DNA of 64,000 nucleotides from Roseovarius sp. A-2. Its GTDB lineage: Bacteria; Pseudomonadota; Alphaproteobacteria; Rhodobacterales; Rhodobacteraceae. The position numbers and the translations under genes are program-made. Location of the stretch: NCBI RefSeq assembly GCF_002072155.1, contig NZ_BDIY01000004.1, positions 124,001 to 188,000 on the forward strand, read 5' to 3'. Positions 1 to 8,792 of the stretch are shown one piece after another (position 1 is the first letter of the stretch; the number at the start of each line of letters is the position of its first letter). Under the pieces are notes generated by a model that saw only the letters and a program-made list of their open reading frames with translations, searched no databases and was not told the DNA's origin.

Positions 1-45
1 GAGCCGCTGATGGCGACGCTCGGCGCAGATATCCGGCGCGGCTGA
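1..45 (+). CDS. C-terminal tail of a gene entering from the left (partial)
   Basis: An open frame runs from base 1 to a TGA at 43-45 and encodes the 14 residues EPLMATLGADIRRG. It would be the last residues of a plus-strand gene that starts outside the window. The tail is too short to assign a family, and it could be chance. Confidence 0.35.
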   Translation, partial: EPLMATLGADIRRG

Positions 46-73
46 CCGCGCCTCCTGCACCCCTTGAACGGCG

Positions 74-454
74 CTATTCCAGTTGCCGTCCCTCCTGCAC
101 CGTGAACGGCTCCAGCCGGTCGCCATTCACCCAGGCGTAGCCGTCCTCATCGGTGCGGACCATGGCATAAGGCGTCCAGCCGGTGCTTCGCCACCAGCTT
201 TCATACTCGTTGGTGTCCGCGTTCACGCGCCATTTTCCCTCGTCGTCTTCCCCGCCATCCGGGACATACAGGGTCGTCCCGTCAGTGGCGAAATACTGAT
301 GATAGGCGGTGCCCGACCAGGTGCCAGAAATCGTATTGCCTGCCAACAGCGTATCTATCTCAGAGGCGCTCAGCCGCTTGGGGGCGGCAACGGCGGGCAG
401 GGCTGTGGCCACTGTCACGGCGGCGATGGCGGCAAGAAGGAAACGGCGCTTCAT
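74..454 (-). CDS. small secreted protein of unknown function
   Basis: This encodes 126 residues. The ATG at 454 is preceded by a good AGGAG ribosome site, so longer upstream frames were discarded. The N-terminus MKRRFLLAAIAAVTVATALPAVAA is a clear Sec signal peptide with an Ala-x-Ala cleavage site near residue 24. The mature part is about 100 residues, acidic and rich in Trp, Tyr, Gly and Thr (for example ESWWRSTGW), with no cysteine. It resembles the many short periplasmic proteins of Rhodobacteraceae, but I do not recognise a named family. It stands alone, converging on the gene fragment at the left edge. Confidence 0.8.
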   Translation of the reverse strand: MKRRFLLAAIAAVTVATALPAVAAPKRLSASEIDTLLAGNTISGTWSGTAYHQYFATDGTTLYVPDGGEDDEGKWRVNADTNEYESWWRSTGWTPYAMVRTDEDGYAWVNGDRLEPFTVQEGRQLE

Positions 455-542
455 GCGAAAACTCCTTTCAAAACAAAGGAAAGTATCGCAAATTCTGGGC
501 ATAATTGCGACTCTAAACTTGAATCCCGTCGCCGACGGCGCG

Positions 543-1802
543 TCAGAGAGGCGCAATCAGGATGGCACGAAAGTCGTTCACATTGGTTAGCGTCGGACCG
601 GGAACAACCTGATCGTCAAGAGCCGCAAAGAAACTGTGCGCGTCGTTCCCGTCGAGTGCCAGCTGCGGATCGACCCCGCGTTTGGCGGCCTCGGTCAGCG
701 TCTCGGGATGGATCACCGCGCCCGCCACCTCTGCCGCACCGTCGACGCCGTCGGTATCGCAGGCGATGGCGTGGATGCCCGGTGCGCCATCGAGCGCCAG
801 TGCCAGCGCCAGCGCGTATTCGGCATTGGGCCCGCCGACCCCGTCGCCGCGCCGCGTCACCGTCAACTCGCCCCCGGAAAGGAGCAGCACGGGCGACGCG
901 CCTGCGCCAAGCGTGGCCTGAACCGCACGTGCCTCGGCGGCGTGCGCGCGCGCCACGTCACGTGCCTCGCCTTCCAGCGCGTCGCCAAGGCTGACCACCT
1001 CGATGCCGTTTTCGTGGGCGATTTCAGCGGCGGCCTCCAGTGATTGGACGGGGGCGGCGTAGATGACGTTCTCGACCCGCGACAGGCGCGGATCATCCGG
1101 TGCGATCACCCCGGTCTGTCCCGCCAGAACCGCCTGCGCCGAGGCGGGCAAATCGATGCCATAGGCCGCGACGATGGCGCGGGCGTCGGCGGGTGTGGAG
1201 GCCTCGCCCACCGTGGGGCCCGAGCCGATCATCGCTGGATCATCGCCCGGCACGTCTGAAATCATCAGCACTCGCATCCGGGCAGGATATGCGGCGGCGG
1301 CCAGTTGCCCGCCTTTCACCCGGCTCAGATGCTTGCGCAGCAGGTTCATCTTGCCGATGGGCGCGCCCGACGCCAGCAGCGCGGTGTTGACCGCCTGTTT
1401 CTCGGTCAGCGTCACCGCACCCGCGGGCTGCACCAGAAGCGAGGATGCGCCGCCCGAGATCAGCGCCAACACCATATCCGCCTCGCCAAGACCTGCCATC
1501 AGATCGAGCATCCGCGCTGTGGCCTGCATGCCTGCCGCATCGGGCACCGGATGCGCGGCCTCGACGATCTCGATGCCTTTGCAAGGCCGCCCATAGCCAT
1601 ATCGCGTGATCACCAGACCCTCGCAGGGGCCGTAGGCAGCCTCGACCGCCTCGGCCATGCGCGCGCTTGCCTTGCCCGCGCCGATCACCACCAGCCGCCC
1701 CTCGGGGCGTGGCGGCAGGTGCGCGGCAAGGCTCTGCATCGGGTCAGCCACGGCCACAGCCTGGTCGAACATCGCGCGCAGGAGGGGCTGAGGATCTGTC
1801 AC
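543..1802 (-). CDS. ttuD: glycerate 2-kinase / hydroxypyruvate reductase-type protein (MOFRL family)
   Basis: The 419-residue product matches the DUF4147-MOFRL glycerate kinase family, often labelled TtuD or hydroxypyruvate reductase. Visible marks are VVIGAGKASARM near residue 37, a Gly-rich LISGGASSLL loop about 80 residues later, and the conserved C-terminal DTDGVDG and GNDAHSFF segments of the MOFRL domain. The expected reaction is ATP-dependent phosphorylation of D-glycerate in cytosolic C3 metabolism. A GTG start at 1802 lies 8 bases after the dapA stop, so the two are probably co-transcribed. An in-frame ATG ten codons later is an alternative start. Family assignment is firm; the exact substrate is inferred. 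Confidence 0.85.
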   Translation of the reverse strand: MTDPQPLLRAMFDQAVAVADPMQSLAAHLPPRPEGRLVVIGAGKASARMAEAVEAAYGPCEGLVITRYGYGRPCKGIEIVEAAHPVPDAAGMQATARMLDLMAGLGEADMVLALISGGASSLLVQPAGAVTLTEKQAVNTALLASGAPIGKMNLLRKHLSRVKGGQLAAAAYPARMRVLMISDVPGDDPAMIGSGPTVGEASTPADARAIVAAYGIDLPASAQAVLAGQTGVIAPDDPRLSRVENVIYAAPVQSLEAAAEIAHENGIEVVSLGDALEGEARDVARAHAAEARAVQATLGAGASPVLLLSGGELTVTRRGDGVGGPNAEYALALALALDGAPGIHAIACDTDGVDGAAEVAGAVIHPETLTEAAKRGVDPQLALDGNDAHSFFAALDDQVVPGPTLTNVNDFRAILIAPL

Positions 1803-1810
1803 CGGGCGGC

Positions 1811-2686
1811 CTAGTTGATCAGGCCCGCATGGCGCATGCCGTCCTCGACCAGCGCCTTGACCGGATCGCTCAGCCCGACCAGCGGCGTGCGCACCTCTTC
1901 GCTGCACAGCCCGAGCCGTGACATAGCGTATTTGACGCCGACCAGCCCCGGTTCCGTAAAGATCGCGCTATGCAGCGGCATCAGCCGGTCCTGCAATTCG
2001 AGCGCGGTGGCATAATCGCCCGCCAGCGTCGCCTCCTGCACCTGCGCCACCAGTTTCGGCGCGACATTCGCGGTCACCGATATGACACCGACGCCGCCCT
2101 GCGCGTTGAAGCCATGCGCGGTGGCGTCCTCGCCGGAAATCTGGATGAACTCCTTGCCGCAGGTCAGCCGCTGCGCGCAGACCCGCGCCAGATCACCGGT
2201 GGCGTCCTTGACACCGATGATGCGCGGCAGCCTGGCCAGTTGCCCCATAGTGTCGGGCATCATGTCCACGGCGGACCGACCGGGAATGTTGTAGATGATG
2301 ATCGGCAGATCGCAGCATTCGTGCAGCGCGGTGAAATGCGCGATCATGCCGTCCTGCGTGGGCTTATTGTAATAGGGCGTCACGACAAGCGCAGCATCGG
2401 CCCCGACCTTTTCGGCATGCTGCATGAAGCGGATCGCCTCGAGCGTGTTGTTCGATCCCGCCCCGGCAATCACCGGGATACGGCCTGCGGCGGCGCGCAC
2501 AACCTCTTCGACGACGGTCTCGTGTTCGCGGTGGGTCAGCGTCGGGCTCTCGCCTGTGGTGCCCACGGGCACAAGGCCGTGGCTGCCTTCGCCGATATGC
2601 CACTCGACGAGTTTCTTGAGCGTGTCCAGATCCAGTTCGCCGTTCTTGAACGGCGTGACCAGGGCAGGAAAAGATCCTTTGAACAT
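1811..2686 (-). CDS. dapA: 4-hydroxy-tetrahydrodipicolinate synthase
   Basis: The 291-residue, full-length DapA condenses pyruvate with aspartate semialdehyde, the first committed step to diaminopimelate and lysine. Conserved features are GTTGESPTL near the N-terminus, [10 protein letters not shown], the Tyr in IIYNIPGRS, and [10 protein letters not shown], which contains the Schiff-base lysine. The ATG at 2686 has an AAGGAG site; a longer frame to 2827 lacks coding support. It precedes the glycerate kinase gene by 8 bases on the same strand and diverges from the lytic transglycosylase gene. DHDPS relatives act on other keto acids, but length and motifs fit true DapA. Confidence 0.92.
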   Translation of the reverse strand: MFKGSFPALVTPFKNGELDLDTLKKLVEWHIGEGSHGLVPVGTTGESPTLTHREHETVVEEVVRAAAGRIPVIAGAGSNNTLEAIRFMQHAEKVGADAALVVTPYYNKPTQDGMIAHFTALHECCDLPIIIYNIPGRSAVDMMPDTMGQLARLPRIIGVKDATGDLARVCAQRLTCGKEFIQISGEDATAHGFNAQGGVGVISVTANVAPKLVAQVQEATLAGDYATALELQDRLMPLHSAIFTEPGLVGVKYAMSRLGLCSEEVRTPLVGLSDPVKALVEDGMRHAGLIN

Positions 2687-2835
2687 GACACGCTCCTTTC
2701 GTCCTGTGCGGGTCGGGCCCGCGGTGATCCGGTTGGCCATCAGCGGCGTATCGCGCAGTGTCGCGTGCATCATCAATGGACGCGGGCGCGCAAGCCCCCT
2801 AGGCTGGCGTCGTCTATCCTTCGCCATGGCGGGAA

Positions 2836-4770
2836 ATGCAAGAGATGTTGCGCGTACTCACGCTGGTTTTCGGGCTGATTACTCCGCTTTTCGCCGCACA
2901 GGCGGCGGATCTGCCGCGCATCGCCCCGCGCCCGCTGGCCAGTGCGCTTGACGCGATGCAGGGTGGGCGATGGAAAGTCGCGGCGCGGCTGGCGGCGCGT
3001 GACGGTCGGGCGGCGGCCGATCTGATCGAGTGGTATCGCCTGCGCGCGGGACTGGGAGAGCCACGCGAGATCCTCGCCTTTGTGGAGCGCAACGCGCACT
3101 GGCCCGGCCTCGACTATCTGCGCCGCCGGAGCGAGGCGGCGATGACCCATGCCGATTTCGATAATGTGCTCACGTTTTACGATGGCTACCGCCCGCAGAC
3201 CGGCACCGGCGCGCTCAACCTCGCACGCGCCCTGCTGGCACGCGGACGGCAGGGCGAAGCGGAGGTGGGCGTGGTCCTGGCCTGGCGCACCCTCGATCTG
3301 AGCACGGCGGAGCATGACGATTTTCTGCGCGACTTCGGCGATCTTTTGCGCCCGCATCACGCCGCGCGGCTTGAGATGGCGCTCTGGCGGGGTTTGCGCG
3401 ATGTCGAGGACATGCTGCCGCTGGTCAGTGCCGAGGCGCGCGCTTTGGCGGAGTTGCGGGGCAAGGTGAAGCGTGGCGAGGCGCAGGACCTGACCGAGGC
3501 ACAAGAGATCAACGCGGGTATCGCGTTCGAGCTGTTCACCCGCCACCTGAGCAACGCGCCCGAGGAGGCGATTGCCGTGCTGCTGCGTCAAAGCCGGATC
3601 GAGGGTGGTCTGGGCGAGCCCGAGAGATGGGCCAGCTGGCGCCGCGCGCTCGCCCGGCAGAAGATGCGTGCGGGCGAACCACGTTTGGCCTATGAGATCG
3701 CGGCGGTCCACCAACTGGTTGATGGGGCGAATTACGCCGATCTGGAGTGGCTGTCGGGTTATCTGGCACTGCGGTATTTCGATGCGCCGGAACTGGCGCT
3801 CGATCACTTTCAGCGCTTCCGCGTGGCGGTCGGCACACCGATCTCATTGGGGCGCGCCGGCTACTGGATCGGGCGCGCGCAGGAGGCTTTGGGCGACACA
3901 GAGGCCGCGCAACTCGCCTATGCCGAGGGGGCGGCGTATCAGACCAGCTTTTACGGGCTGCTCGCGGCGGAAAAGGCGGGGCTGCCTGTCGATGACAATT
4001 TGCGCGGCACCGAGGCGTTTCCGCCTTGGCGCGGCGCTGCGTTCGCGCAGAGCGATCTGCACGAGATCGCCATATTGGCGCTCAGAATGGGCGATCTGGG
4101 GCTAGCGCGGCGGTTCTTTATTCATTTGGCGGACAGTCAGGATCGCACCGGGCTGGGCCAGATGGGCAGGATGCTTGCCGAGTTGCAGAACCCCCATTTG
4201 CAGGTGATGCTGGGCAAGGCGGCGGCGGAGCGCGGGATCGTGGTCGAAGCCCCCTATTATGCACTCCATCCGATGACCGGAATGGACCTGCCCGCCCCGA
4301 TGGAACTGACCCTCGCCATCGCCCGGCGCGAGAGTGAATTCAACCCGGGGGTGGTCAGCGGTGCCGGGGCGCGTGGCCTGATGCAACTCATGCCCGGCAC
4401 CGCGCGCGACATGGCGCGCGATCTGGGGCTTGGCTACGACCCGGCGAACCTGCTGAACGATCCGGTGTACAACGCGCGGCTTGGCACGGGGTATCTCGCG
4501 CAGCTTCGGGCGCGGTTCGAGGGCAATATCGTGCTGGTCTCGGTGGGCTATAACGCGGGGCCGGGTCGTGCCGGGCAATGGTTGGGGACGCAGGGCGATC
4601 CGCGCGGAAAGGGCGCGCATGAGATCGTCGACTGGATCGAGCATATCCCGTTCCGCGAGACCCGCAATTACGTGATGCGCGTGGCCGAAAGCCTGCCCGC
4701 CTATCGCGCCCGGCTGGACAAGTCGGTCCTGCCGGTGCCGTTTTCCCAGGAACTTGCCGCACGAGAGTAA
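2836..4770 (+). CDS. slt: soluble lytic murein transglycosylase (Slt type)
   Basis: The 644-residue periplasmic enzyme cleaves the MurNAc-GlcNAc bond of peptidoglycan, forming 1,6-anhydro ends. A signal peptide covers about residues 4-23 ([20 protein letters not shown]). A long alpha-helical superhelix domain follows, then a C-terminal SLT domain from about residue 490. The domain carries the catalytic-glutamate motif [22 protein letters not shown]-like segment and later [10 protein letters not shown]. Start could be the ATG at 2836 or at 2845. It is divergent from dapA, which also serves wall precursor supply. Confidence 0.9.
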   Translation: MQEMLRVLTLVFGLITPLFAAQAADLPRIAPRPLASALDAMQGGRWKVAARLAARDGRAAADLIEWYRLRAGLGEPREILAFVERNAHWPGLDYLRRRSEAAMTHADFDNVLTFYDGYRPQTGTGALNLARALLARGRQGEAEVGVVLAWRTLDLSTAEHDDFLRDFGDLLRPHHAARLEMALWRGLRDVEDMLPLVSAEARALAELRGKVKRGEAQDLTEAQEINAGIAFELFTRHLSNAPEEAIAVLLRQSRIEGGLGEPERWASWRRALARQKMRAGEPRLAYEIAAVHQLVDGANYADLEWLSGYLALRYFDAPELALDHFQRFRVAVGTPISLGRAGYWIGRAQEALGDTEAAQLAYAEGAAYQTSFYGLLAAEKAGLPVDDNLRGTEAFPPWRGAAFAQSDLHEIAILALRMGDLGLARRFFIHLADSQDRTGLGQMGRMLAELQNPHLQVMLGKAAAERGIVVEAPYYALHPMTGMDLPAPMELTLAIARRESEFNPGVVSGAGARGLMQLMPGTARDMARDLGLGYDPANLLNDPVYNARLGTGYLAQLRARFEGNIVLVSVGYNAGPGRAGQWLGTQGDPRGKGAHEIVDWIEHIPFRETRNYVMRVAESLPAYRARLDKSVLPVPFSQELAARE

Positions 4771-4782
4771 GTCGCCGGAGAC

Positions 4783-5199
4783 CTAGGACGGCACCCGATC
4801 GGCGATCGGCGTCGCAATTTCGATCAGGTTGCCATCCGGATCGCGAAGATAGAGTGACAGGATCGGCCCCATCGCCCCGGTCCGCCGCACCGGTCCCTCC
4901 TCGACCGTGACACCGCACGCCGCCAGATGCGCCTGCCACGCCATCAGCGGCACATCGCTGAGAAAACACAGATCCGCCGTGCCTGGCAGCGCGTGCGCTG
5001 CCTTGGGCTCGAACTCGGCCCCGGCGGGGTGCAGGTTGATCTTCTGCCGCCCAAAGCGGAGCGCCCAACGGCGCGTGCCATCCGCCGGGCGAAACGCCTC
5101 GGCCCGCATCCCCAGCGTCCCCTCGTAAAAGACGATCGTGGCCTCGATATCCGCCACCGTCAGCACCAGATGATCCAGCCCGCTCAATTCAGGTCGCAT
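4783..5199 (-). CDS. VOC-family protein (glyoxalase/bleomycin-resistance fold)
   Basis: The 138-residue single-domain protein of the vicinal-oxygen-chelate superfamily shows the opening DHLVLTVADIEATIVFYEGTLGM and the ending SLYLRDPDGNLIEIA. The His near residue 10 and the Glu of NLIEIA are the usual metal ligands. The subgroup resembles proteins loosely annotated as virulence-associated or glyoxalase-like, whose substrates are unknown. It converges on the transglycosylase gene (12 bases between stops) and follows the FAD oxidoreductase gene with an 82-base gap. Family is certain, function is not. Confidence 0.85.
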   Translation of the reverse strand: MRPELSGLDHLVLTVADIEATIVFYEGTLGMRAEAFRPADGTRRWALRFGRQKINLHPAGAEFEPKAAHALPGTADLCFLSDVPLMAWQAHLAACGVTVEEGPVRRTGAMGPILSLYLRDPDGNLIEIATPIADRVPS

Positions 5200-5281
5200 C
5201 GCGATACACCCTCGTCACATGATCTGCCTGAGGCACCGCCAGGCGTTTTCGAGATCGCGCGAGCAAGGGTCTTGCCCCCGC

Positions 5282-6310
5282 TCACAATGATGCCTCCGGT
5301 CTGAACCCATCCGGGATGCGGTCCACCCCGTCGAGCATCAGGTCGGCCATCACCTCGCCCACCTTGGGTGCCATGCCGAACCCGATCTTGAAGCCGCCAT
5401 TGGCGATGAATGCGCCCGCGTGCAGCGGATGCGCCCCCAGCATCGGCGCGCGAGAGCGTGTCCGCGGGCGCACCCCGGCCCACCGCTCCAGCACCCGCGC
5501 GCCGCTGATCGCGGGCACCACCGCGCGAGCCCGCGCAATCACCGCGTCCAACTGCGCATCGGTGCTTTCCGGATCGTCATAGTCGCGCTCCGAGGTCGAG
5601 CCGATCGCCGTGGTGCCGTCCTCATGCGGCACGATATGCACCGCATCGGCAAAAAGCTGCGGCAAGTCGCGCGCGTCGAAATCGAGCACCGCGCCCTGCC
5701 CCTTCACGCCGTTGCCCACCTGCCGGGTATGACCCGTGTTCAACGCCTCCAGCCCCGCCACCCCCGTGGCCCAGAGCACGCGGCCCGCATCCGGCCCCTC
5801 GCGCAGCACCTCGCAACCGCGCGCGCGCAGCGCCGCCACCAACGCCGCGCAGGCCCGGCGCGGATGCAGCCGCGCGCTCAGCGTGTCGCGGATCACATAC
5901 CCGGTGGGGCTCTGCGGGCACCACGCGCCGTGCACAGGCTCCACGCGCCACTCCGCCTGCCCCTGCCACAGCGTCGCCGCCCCGGCCTCTCGCGCCCGCG
6001 CCAGCGCCAACGCCGCCTCATTCATAACCGGCTGCACCCGCCCCAGCCGCGCATAGCCCGGCGAGAGGCCCCCGGCATCGGCCACCTCGGCCCAGAACGG
6101 CCCCGCCATGATCAGGCCCTCAAATTGAAACGCCTTCTTGTCATTCCAGTTTTCCGGCACATGCGGGGCCAGGGCACCAACCACTCCGCCCGAGGCCCCG
6201 GCACCGGGGCCATGCGGGTCGATCACCCGCACCCGTGCCCCGCGCCGCGCGCAGGCCCAGGCCACAGACAGCCCGAAAATTCCCGCACCCCTGACCGTGA
6301 TATCGACCAT
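5282..6310 (-). CDS. FAD-dependent oxidoreductase (DAO family), possible MnmC oxidase half
   Basis: The 342-residue protein has the N-terminal dinucleotide-binding motif GAGIFGLSVAWACARRG and a C-terminal FIANGGFKIGFGMAP segment typical of the DAO fold (D-amino acid oxidase, ThiO, MnmC C-terminal domain). The ATG at 6310 has AAGGGG upstream; an in-frame TTG at 6316 is weaker. It is divergent from mnmD with 63 bases between starts. In enterobacteria this oxidoreductase and that methyltransferase are the two halves of MnmC, so it may convert carboxymethylaminomethyl-uridine to aminomethyl-uridine in tRNA. A general amino-acid oxidase is the alternative. Confidence 0.75.
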   Translation of the reverse strand: MVDITVRGAGIFGLSVAWACARRGARVRVIDPHGPGAGASGGVVGALAPHVPENWNDKKAFQFEGLIMAGPFWAEVADAGGLSPGYARLGRVQPVMNEAALALARAREAGAATLWQGQAEWRVEPVHGAWCPQSPTGYVIRDTLSARLHPRRACAALVAALRARGCEVLREGPDAGRVLWATGVAGLEALNTGHTRQVGNGVKGQGAVLDFDARDLPQLFADAVHIVPHEDGTTAIGSTSERDYDDPESTDAQLDAVIARARAVVPAISGARVLERWAGVRPRTRSRAPMLGAHPLHAGAFIANGGFKIGFGMAPKVGEVMADLMLDGVDRIPDGFRPEASL

Positions 6311-6373
6311 TGCCAATCCCCTTGCCGCGCGCCATGGTTGCGCGCATTCGCCCCTGTTCTAGAGGATCGCCGC

Positions 6374-7051
6374 ATGCAGGACCATCCCGCAGACCTCAGC
6401 TGGCGTGACGGCGATGTGCCTGTCTCGGCCCGCTTCGACGATCCCTATTTCAGCCTCGAAAACGGGCTCGCCGAGACCCGCCATGTCTTTCTTGCAGGCA
6501 ACAGCCTGCCCGCCCGGTTCCGCGACGGCTTCCATATCGCCGAACTCGGCTTCGGCACCGGGCTGAACCTTCTGGCGACGCTTGCGGCCTGGCGCGCCGC
6601 TCGGGCCCCCGGCCGGCTGCGTTTCACCTCCTTCGAAGCCTTCCCGATGCCGCCCGCCGACATGCGCCGCGCGCAAAGCCGCTTTGCGGAGCTTGCACCG
6701 ATCGCCGCCGACCTTGCCCCCTACTGGCAGGGCCAGGCGCAGGAAATCATCCTGCCGGACCTGCATTTCACGCTGATCGTCGGCGATGCCCGCGACACGC
6801 TAAAGCCTTGGCCGGACATGGCGGACGCGTGGTTTCTCGACGGCTTTTCCCCCGCCAAGAACCCCGAACTCTGGCAGCCCGAGTTGATGGCCGAAGTCGC
6901 CCGCCACACCAAACCGGACGGCACGGCAGCCACCTACACGGCGGCCGGTTTCGTGCGCCGGGGGCTTGAGGCGGCGGGATTTTCTGTTACCCGTCAGGCG
7001 GGATATGGCCGCAAACGGCACATGACCGTGGCGGCGAAAGGCAAGGCATGA
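6374..7051 (+). CDS. mnmD: tRNA 5-aminomethyl-2-thiouridine methyltransferase, stand-alone (MnmD/MnmC2)
   Basis: The 225-residue protein corresponds to the N-terminal methyltransferase domain (DUF752) of MnmC. It has the SAM-binding motif AELGFGTGLNLLA near residue 58 and the typical WFLDGFSPAKNPELW acceptor-site motif. It would methylate the aminomethyl group of tRNA wobble uridine using SAM. The ATG at 6374 follows GAGGA; the open frame extends much further upstream but that part is antisense to the oxidoreductase gene. Its stop overlaps the next start as ATGA, suggesting coupled translation with the transporter gene. Confidence 0.85.
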   Translation: MQDHPADLSWRDGDVPVSARFDDPYFSLENGLAETRHVFLAGNSLPARFRDGFHIAELGFGTGLNLLATLAAWRAARAPGRLRFTSFEAFPMPPADMRRAQSRFAELAPIAADLAPYWQGQAQEIILPDLHFTLIVGDARDTLKPWPDMADAWFLDGFSPAKNPELWQPELMAEVARHTKPDGTAATYTAAGFVRRGLEAAGFSVTRQAGYGRKRHMTVAAKGKA

Positions 7052-7914
7052 CGCTCCAGAATACCCGGCTCGGCATCTGGCTGATGGTGCTGACCACCTT
7101 CATCTTCGCGGTGCAGGATGGCATCTCTCGGCATCTGGCAGACGAATACAACGTCTTCATGGTGGTGATGATCCGCTACTGGTTCTTCGCCGCCTTCGTG
7201 ATGACCATCGCCGCGCGCAAGGCCGGTGGCCTGCGTAGCGCCGCCGCCACCACCCAGCCCCTGATGCAGGGCTTTCGCGCGGTGCTTCTGGTGGCCGAGA
7301 TTTGCGTAATGGTCTACGGCTTCACCCTCCTCGGGCTGGTCGAGAGCCACGCGGTCTTCGCCTGCTACCCGCTGCTGATCGCCGCGCTTTCCGGCCCGGT
7401 TCTGGGCGAAAGCGTGGGCTGGCGCAGATGGACGGCAATCGCCGTCGGTTTCGTCGGCGTAACCATCATCCTCGAGCCCGGCTTTGGCGTGTTCCAGCCC
7501 GCCGCCATCATCCCCTTCATCGCGGCGCTGATGTTCGCGCTCTACGGCCTGCTCACCCGCTATGTCGCCCGGCGCGACACAGCGGCCACCTCGTTCTTCT
7601 GGACCGGTACGGTGGGCTCGGTCGCGATGACAGCAGTTGGCGCCTGGTTCTGGGAATCGATGACCGGCCCCGACTGGGTCTGGATGGGCGCGCTCTGCAT
7701 CACCGGCGCGGCGGGACATTACACGCTGATCAAATGCTACGAGGTCGCCGAGGCGAGCGCGGTGCAGCCTTTCGCCTATCTGCAACTGGTCTTTGCCAGC
7801 ACCCTGGGCATCCTGGTGTTTTCCGAAACCATCCGCCTCAACGTGGCGATTGGCGCGGCGCTGATCGTGGGGGCGGGGCTGTTTACCCTCTGGCGGCAAC
7901 GCCAAAAGGGCTAG
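7048..7914 (+). CDS. EamA/DMT-family transporter
   Basis: The 288-residue inner-membrane protein has about ten hydrophobic segments arranged as two EamA repeats, for example LGIWLMVLTTFIFAVQDGISR at the N-terminus and VAIGAALIVGAGLFTLW at the C-terminus. The family exports metabolites such as amino acids; the substrate cannot be read from the sequence. The start overlaps the mnmD stop by four bases. The C-terminal RQRQKG matches the cytosolic positive tail usual for the family. Confidence 0.85.
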   Translation: MTLQNTRLGIWLMVLTTFIFAVQDGISRHLADEYNVFMVVMIRYWFFAAFVMTIAARKAGGLRSAAATTQPLMQGFRAVLLVAEICVMVYGFTLLGLVESHAVFACYPLLIAALSGPVLGESVGWRRWTAIAVGFVGVTIILEPGFGVFQPAAIIPFIAALMFALYGLLTRYVARRDTAATSFFWTGTVGSVAMTAVGAWFWESMTGPDWVWMGALCITGAAGHYTLIKCYEVAEASAVQPFAYLQLVFASTLGILVFSETIRLNVAIGAALIVGAGLFTLWRQRQKG

Positions 7915-8039
7915 CACGTGCCGCGCAGGCTTGACAGAAATTCCATCGCTGGCTAACTTTTTCCTGCGCGGTTCCTGCATTACTCGCTCCCGCGCTTGAT
8001 TTTTGACCAGTCCGGCCATTCCGGCCCGGAGATTTTGTT

Positions 8040-8489
8040 GTGCTGAGCATACGCGCACTCATGGCAGGCTTGCGAAAGGTCGGTGTCGCACCGGCCCTTC
8101 TGATCGTGCTACTCAGTGTGCGCGTCGCCACCGCCGCCGCCGTCGACTGTCAGCACGAACTGGCCGATGCTGCCCGCGCCGCCGAGCGTGCGCAAGAGGC
8201 GCTGCGCATCGAGGCACTGGCACTGGGCGGCGAGTTGTGCCTCGTCGAGGAGAATCCGGCACAACCCGCCCCGACCGAGGCCGCGCATGATCACGACGGC
8301 CCGCATCTCGGCACGCCCTGCCCGTTCTTCAAATCACCCGCCGCGCTGACCGACATTTCGGTCGATCCGGCAGCTCGGATCGTCACCTTTTCCTACATCT
8401 CGGCGCGCACGGACGTGCCCGGCGCCGCCGCGCAGATCCCTTGCGCGGCCTACAGCCCGCGTGCACCGCCCCTGACTGCCCAGGGATAA
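8040..8489 (+). CDS. small exported His-rich protein, unknown
   Basis: The product has 149 residues from a GTG at 8040, which has GGAG eight bases upstream; the ATG at 8061 is an alternative. A hydrophobic segment VGVAPALLIVLLSVRVATAAA suggests a signal peptide, followed by a helical stretch and then AHDHDGPHLGTPCPFF, a cluster of His, Asp and Cys that could bind metal. No family is recognised. It lies 303 bases before the beta-barrel gene on the same strand and may belong with it, but this is inference from position and the metal-like residues only. Confidence 0.6.
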   Translation: MLSIRALMAGLRKVGVAPALLIVLLSVRVATAAAVDCQHELADAARAAERAQEALRIEALALGGELCLVEENPAQPAPTEAAHDHDGPHLGTPCPFFKSPAALTDISVDPAARIVTFSYISARTDVPGAAAQIPCAAYSPRAPPLTAQG

Positions 8490-8792
8490 CTGGCATGCGC
8501 GCCTGACGGGCCCACCCGTGCATCCGTTCCCCACACAGGACGGCATGCATTTCCAGCGGGACATCCGGTGCGGGGCTTTCCCCATTCAGGTTCTCGGTCG
8601 TGACACCCTCTCCAGCGGGCAGGCACGGCGGAACGAGATCCGGGATGACAGGCCCGAACGGCCCATGCCAGCCCCCCACGGCCAGTCCATCCGACAAGTC
8701 TTCAATAGGATTTCCGCAGGCGCCAGCCGGGCCGACCACATAACCCCACGCGCCTCACCGACGGACCCCACAACAAAAAAGAGACCAAAACC
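8490..8792. other. 303-base intergenic region without a gene
   Basis: Reading all frames shows only short open frames with no conserved features. No convincing hairpin terminator or promoter hexamer was found. It may hold the promoter of the beta-barrel gene at 8793, which has only a weak AAGAGA ribosome site. Confidence 0.5.

Noticed and set aside
5420-6373. N-terminal extension of mnmD through the oxidoreductase gene
   Set aside because: The region codes for the oxidoreductase on the other strand, and mnmD has a good ribosome site at the later ATG 6374.
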